NCBI GenBank assembly: GCA_036397255.1
Contig: DASWJH010000087.1
Span: 1 to 64,000 of the forward strand
DNA length: 64,000 nucleotides
From: Nitrospiria bacterium
GTDB taxonomy: Bacteria; Nitrospirota; Nitrospiria; DASWJH01
Direction of reading: 5' to 3'
Of this stretch, positions 63,751-64,000 are shown piece by piece. The position numbers were made by a program, and so were the translations under genes. Position 1 is the first letter of the stretch. Each line of letters opens with the position of its first letter. The notes beneath the pieces were generated by a model. It saw nothing but the letters and a program-made list of their open reading frames with translations. It was not told where the DNA came from and ran no database searches.

Positions 63751-64000
63751 TCAGGGGGTTTGAACCCGGTCCCCTTTAATGACCGCTTCGTTTGCTTGAA
63801 GAATCCTGGCGGTAGCGGTCGATTCCTGGGTTCCAATGACCTCCAGCTGGCCAATCACATAACCGGGAAGTTGGACCCCCTTGCCCGGAGAAAAACGGGA
63901 GGTTTTCTTTCCGGACCGGGTCACATTAAACCGGTCTCCAGGGGAAACACCCTGCTGCCTTCCCATATCCAGGTAGACCACATCATGTTGCCCGTTGAGG
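63751..64000 (-). CDS. C-terminal end of an envelope-type protein (partial)
   Basis: The frame is open to the window edge, 82 codons. It ends with 'DVVYLDMGRQQGVSPGDRFNV' then a hydrophilic strand and 'ATARILQANEAVIKGDRVQTP', like the C-terminal beta domain that follows LysM or TPR parts in envelope proteins (FlgT-C-like). Family not certain. Confidence 0.6.
   Translation of the reverse strand, partial: LNGQHDVVYLDMGRQQGVSPGDRFNVTRSGKKTSRFSPGKGVQLPGYVIGQLEVIGTQESTATARILQANEAVIKGDRVQTP

Overview
The window is chromosomal DNA of a Gram-negative bacterium. Outer-membrane lipid genes (mlaA, mlaC), three tRNAs that encode CCA, and an A/T-leaning base composition fit this. The archaeal/eukaryal-type phenylalanyl-tRNA synthetase pair, the HEAT/HD-GYP pair and a ParA carrying a carbohydrate-binding domain recall Nitrospirota and related environmental lineages. 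There is no rRNA or ribosomal-protein block here, so that placement is a low-confidence inference. Most genes lie on the minus strand.

Layout. 0-4.7 kb: a defence-type island of small toxin-antitoxin genes (HicAB, DUF5615/DUF433, RelE/RelB-like, orphan HicB, MNT/HEPN), broken up by dispersed short repeats and a 166-bp duplication. 4.7-11 kb: a type I restriction-modification operon hsdR-hsdM-hsdS with a trailing Ymh-like gene, placed directly after the ilvD terminator. 11-17.5 kb: ilvD, a cupin, and a lipid-transport operon (MlaA, MlaC, RND exporter). 17.9-32.4 kb: tRNA-Glu, a HEPN-like gene, queG-polX, mtnB, a GspE/PilB-type ATPase, and a run of uvrA, TPR protein, YHS-like protein and aldolase/dehydrogenase, then a cupredoxin. 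32.7-46.6 kb: a secreted subtilase with NHL and CARDB repeats, a PrcB-like protein, a HEAT protein with an HD-GYP phosphodiesterase, a TVP38 gene and a PAP2 gene each broken by one homopolymer slip, a response regulator followed by three large palindromes, and a MerA-like flavoprotein. 46.8-55.3 kb: pheT and pheS, a four-gene MerR/ParA cluster, a DUF2914 protein, a membrane hydrolase and tRNA-Arg. 55.4-62.25 kb: an apparent insertion between a broken copy of the tRNA-Pro 3' half and the intact tRNA-Pro gene, holding an RCC1/YD giant protein and an orphan RHS toxin with a probable immunity gene. 62.3-64 kb: rdgB, rph and the end of an envelope-type protein.

The most intriguing locus is 50.2-53.4 kb. 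A MerR regulator is followed by a ParA ATPase whose C-terminus is a glycogen-binding-type (CBM48/AMPK) domain. Next comes a MinD-fold protein that has lost its Walker A lysine but begins with a ParB-like 'KKRLGRGL' box, and then a small protein resembling a decayed PD-(D/E)XK nuclease. This looks like an uncharacterised ParA-type positioning system with a carbohydrate cargo. A second theme is mobility and decay: a 66-bp repeat near both window ends, repeats between the toxin-antitoxin genes, three genes broken by tiny indels, and the tRNA-Pro-bounded island.
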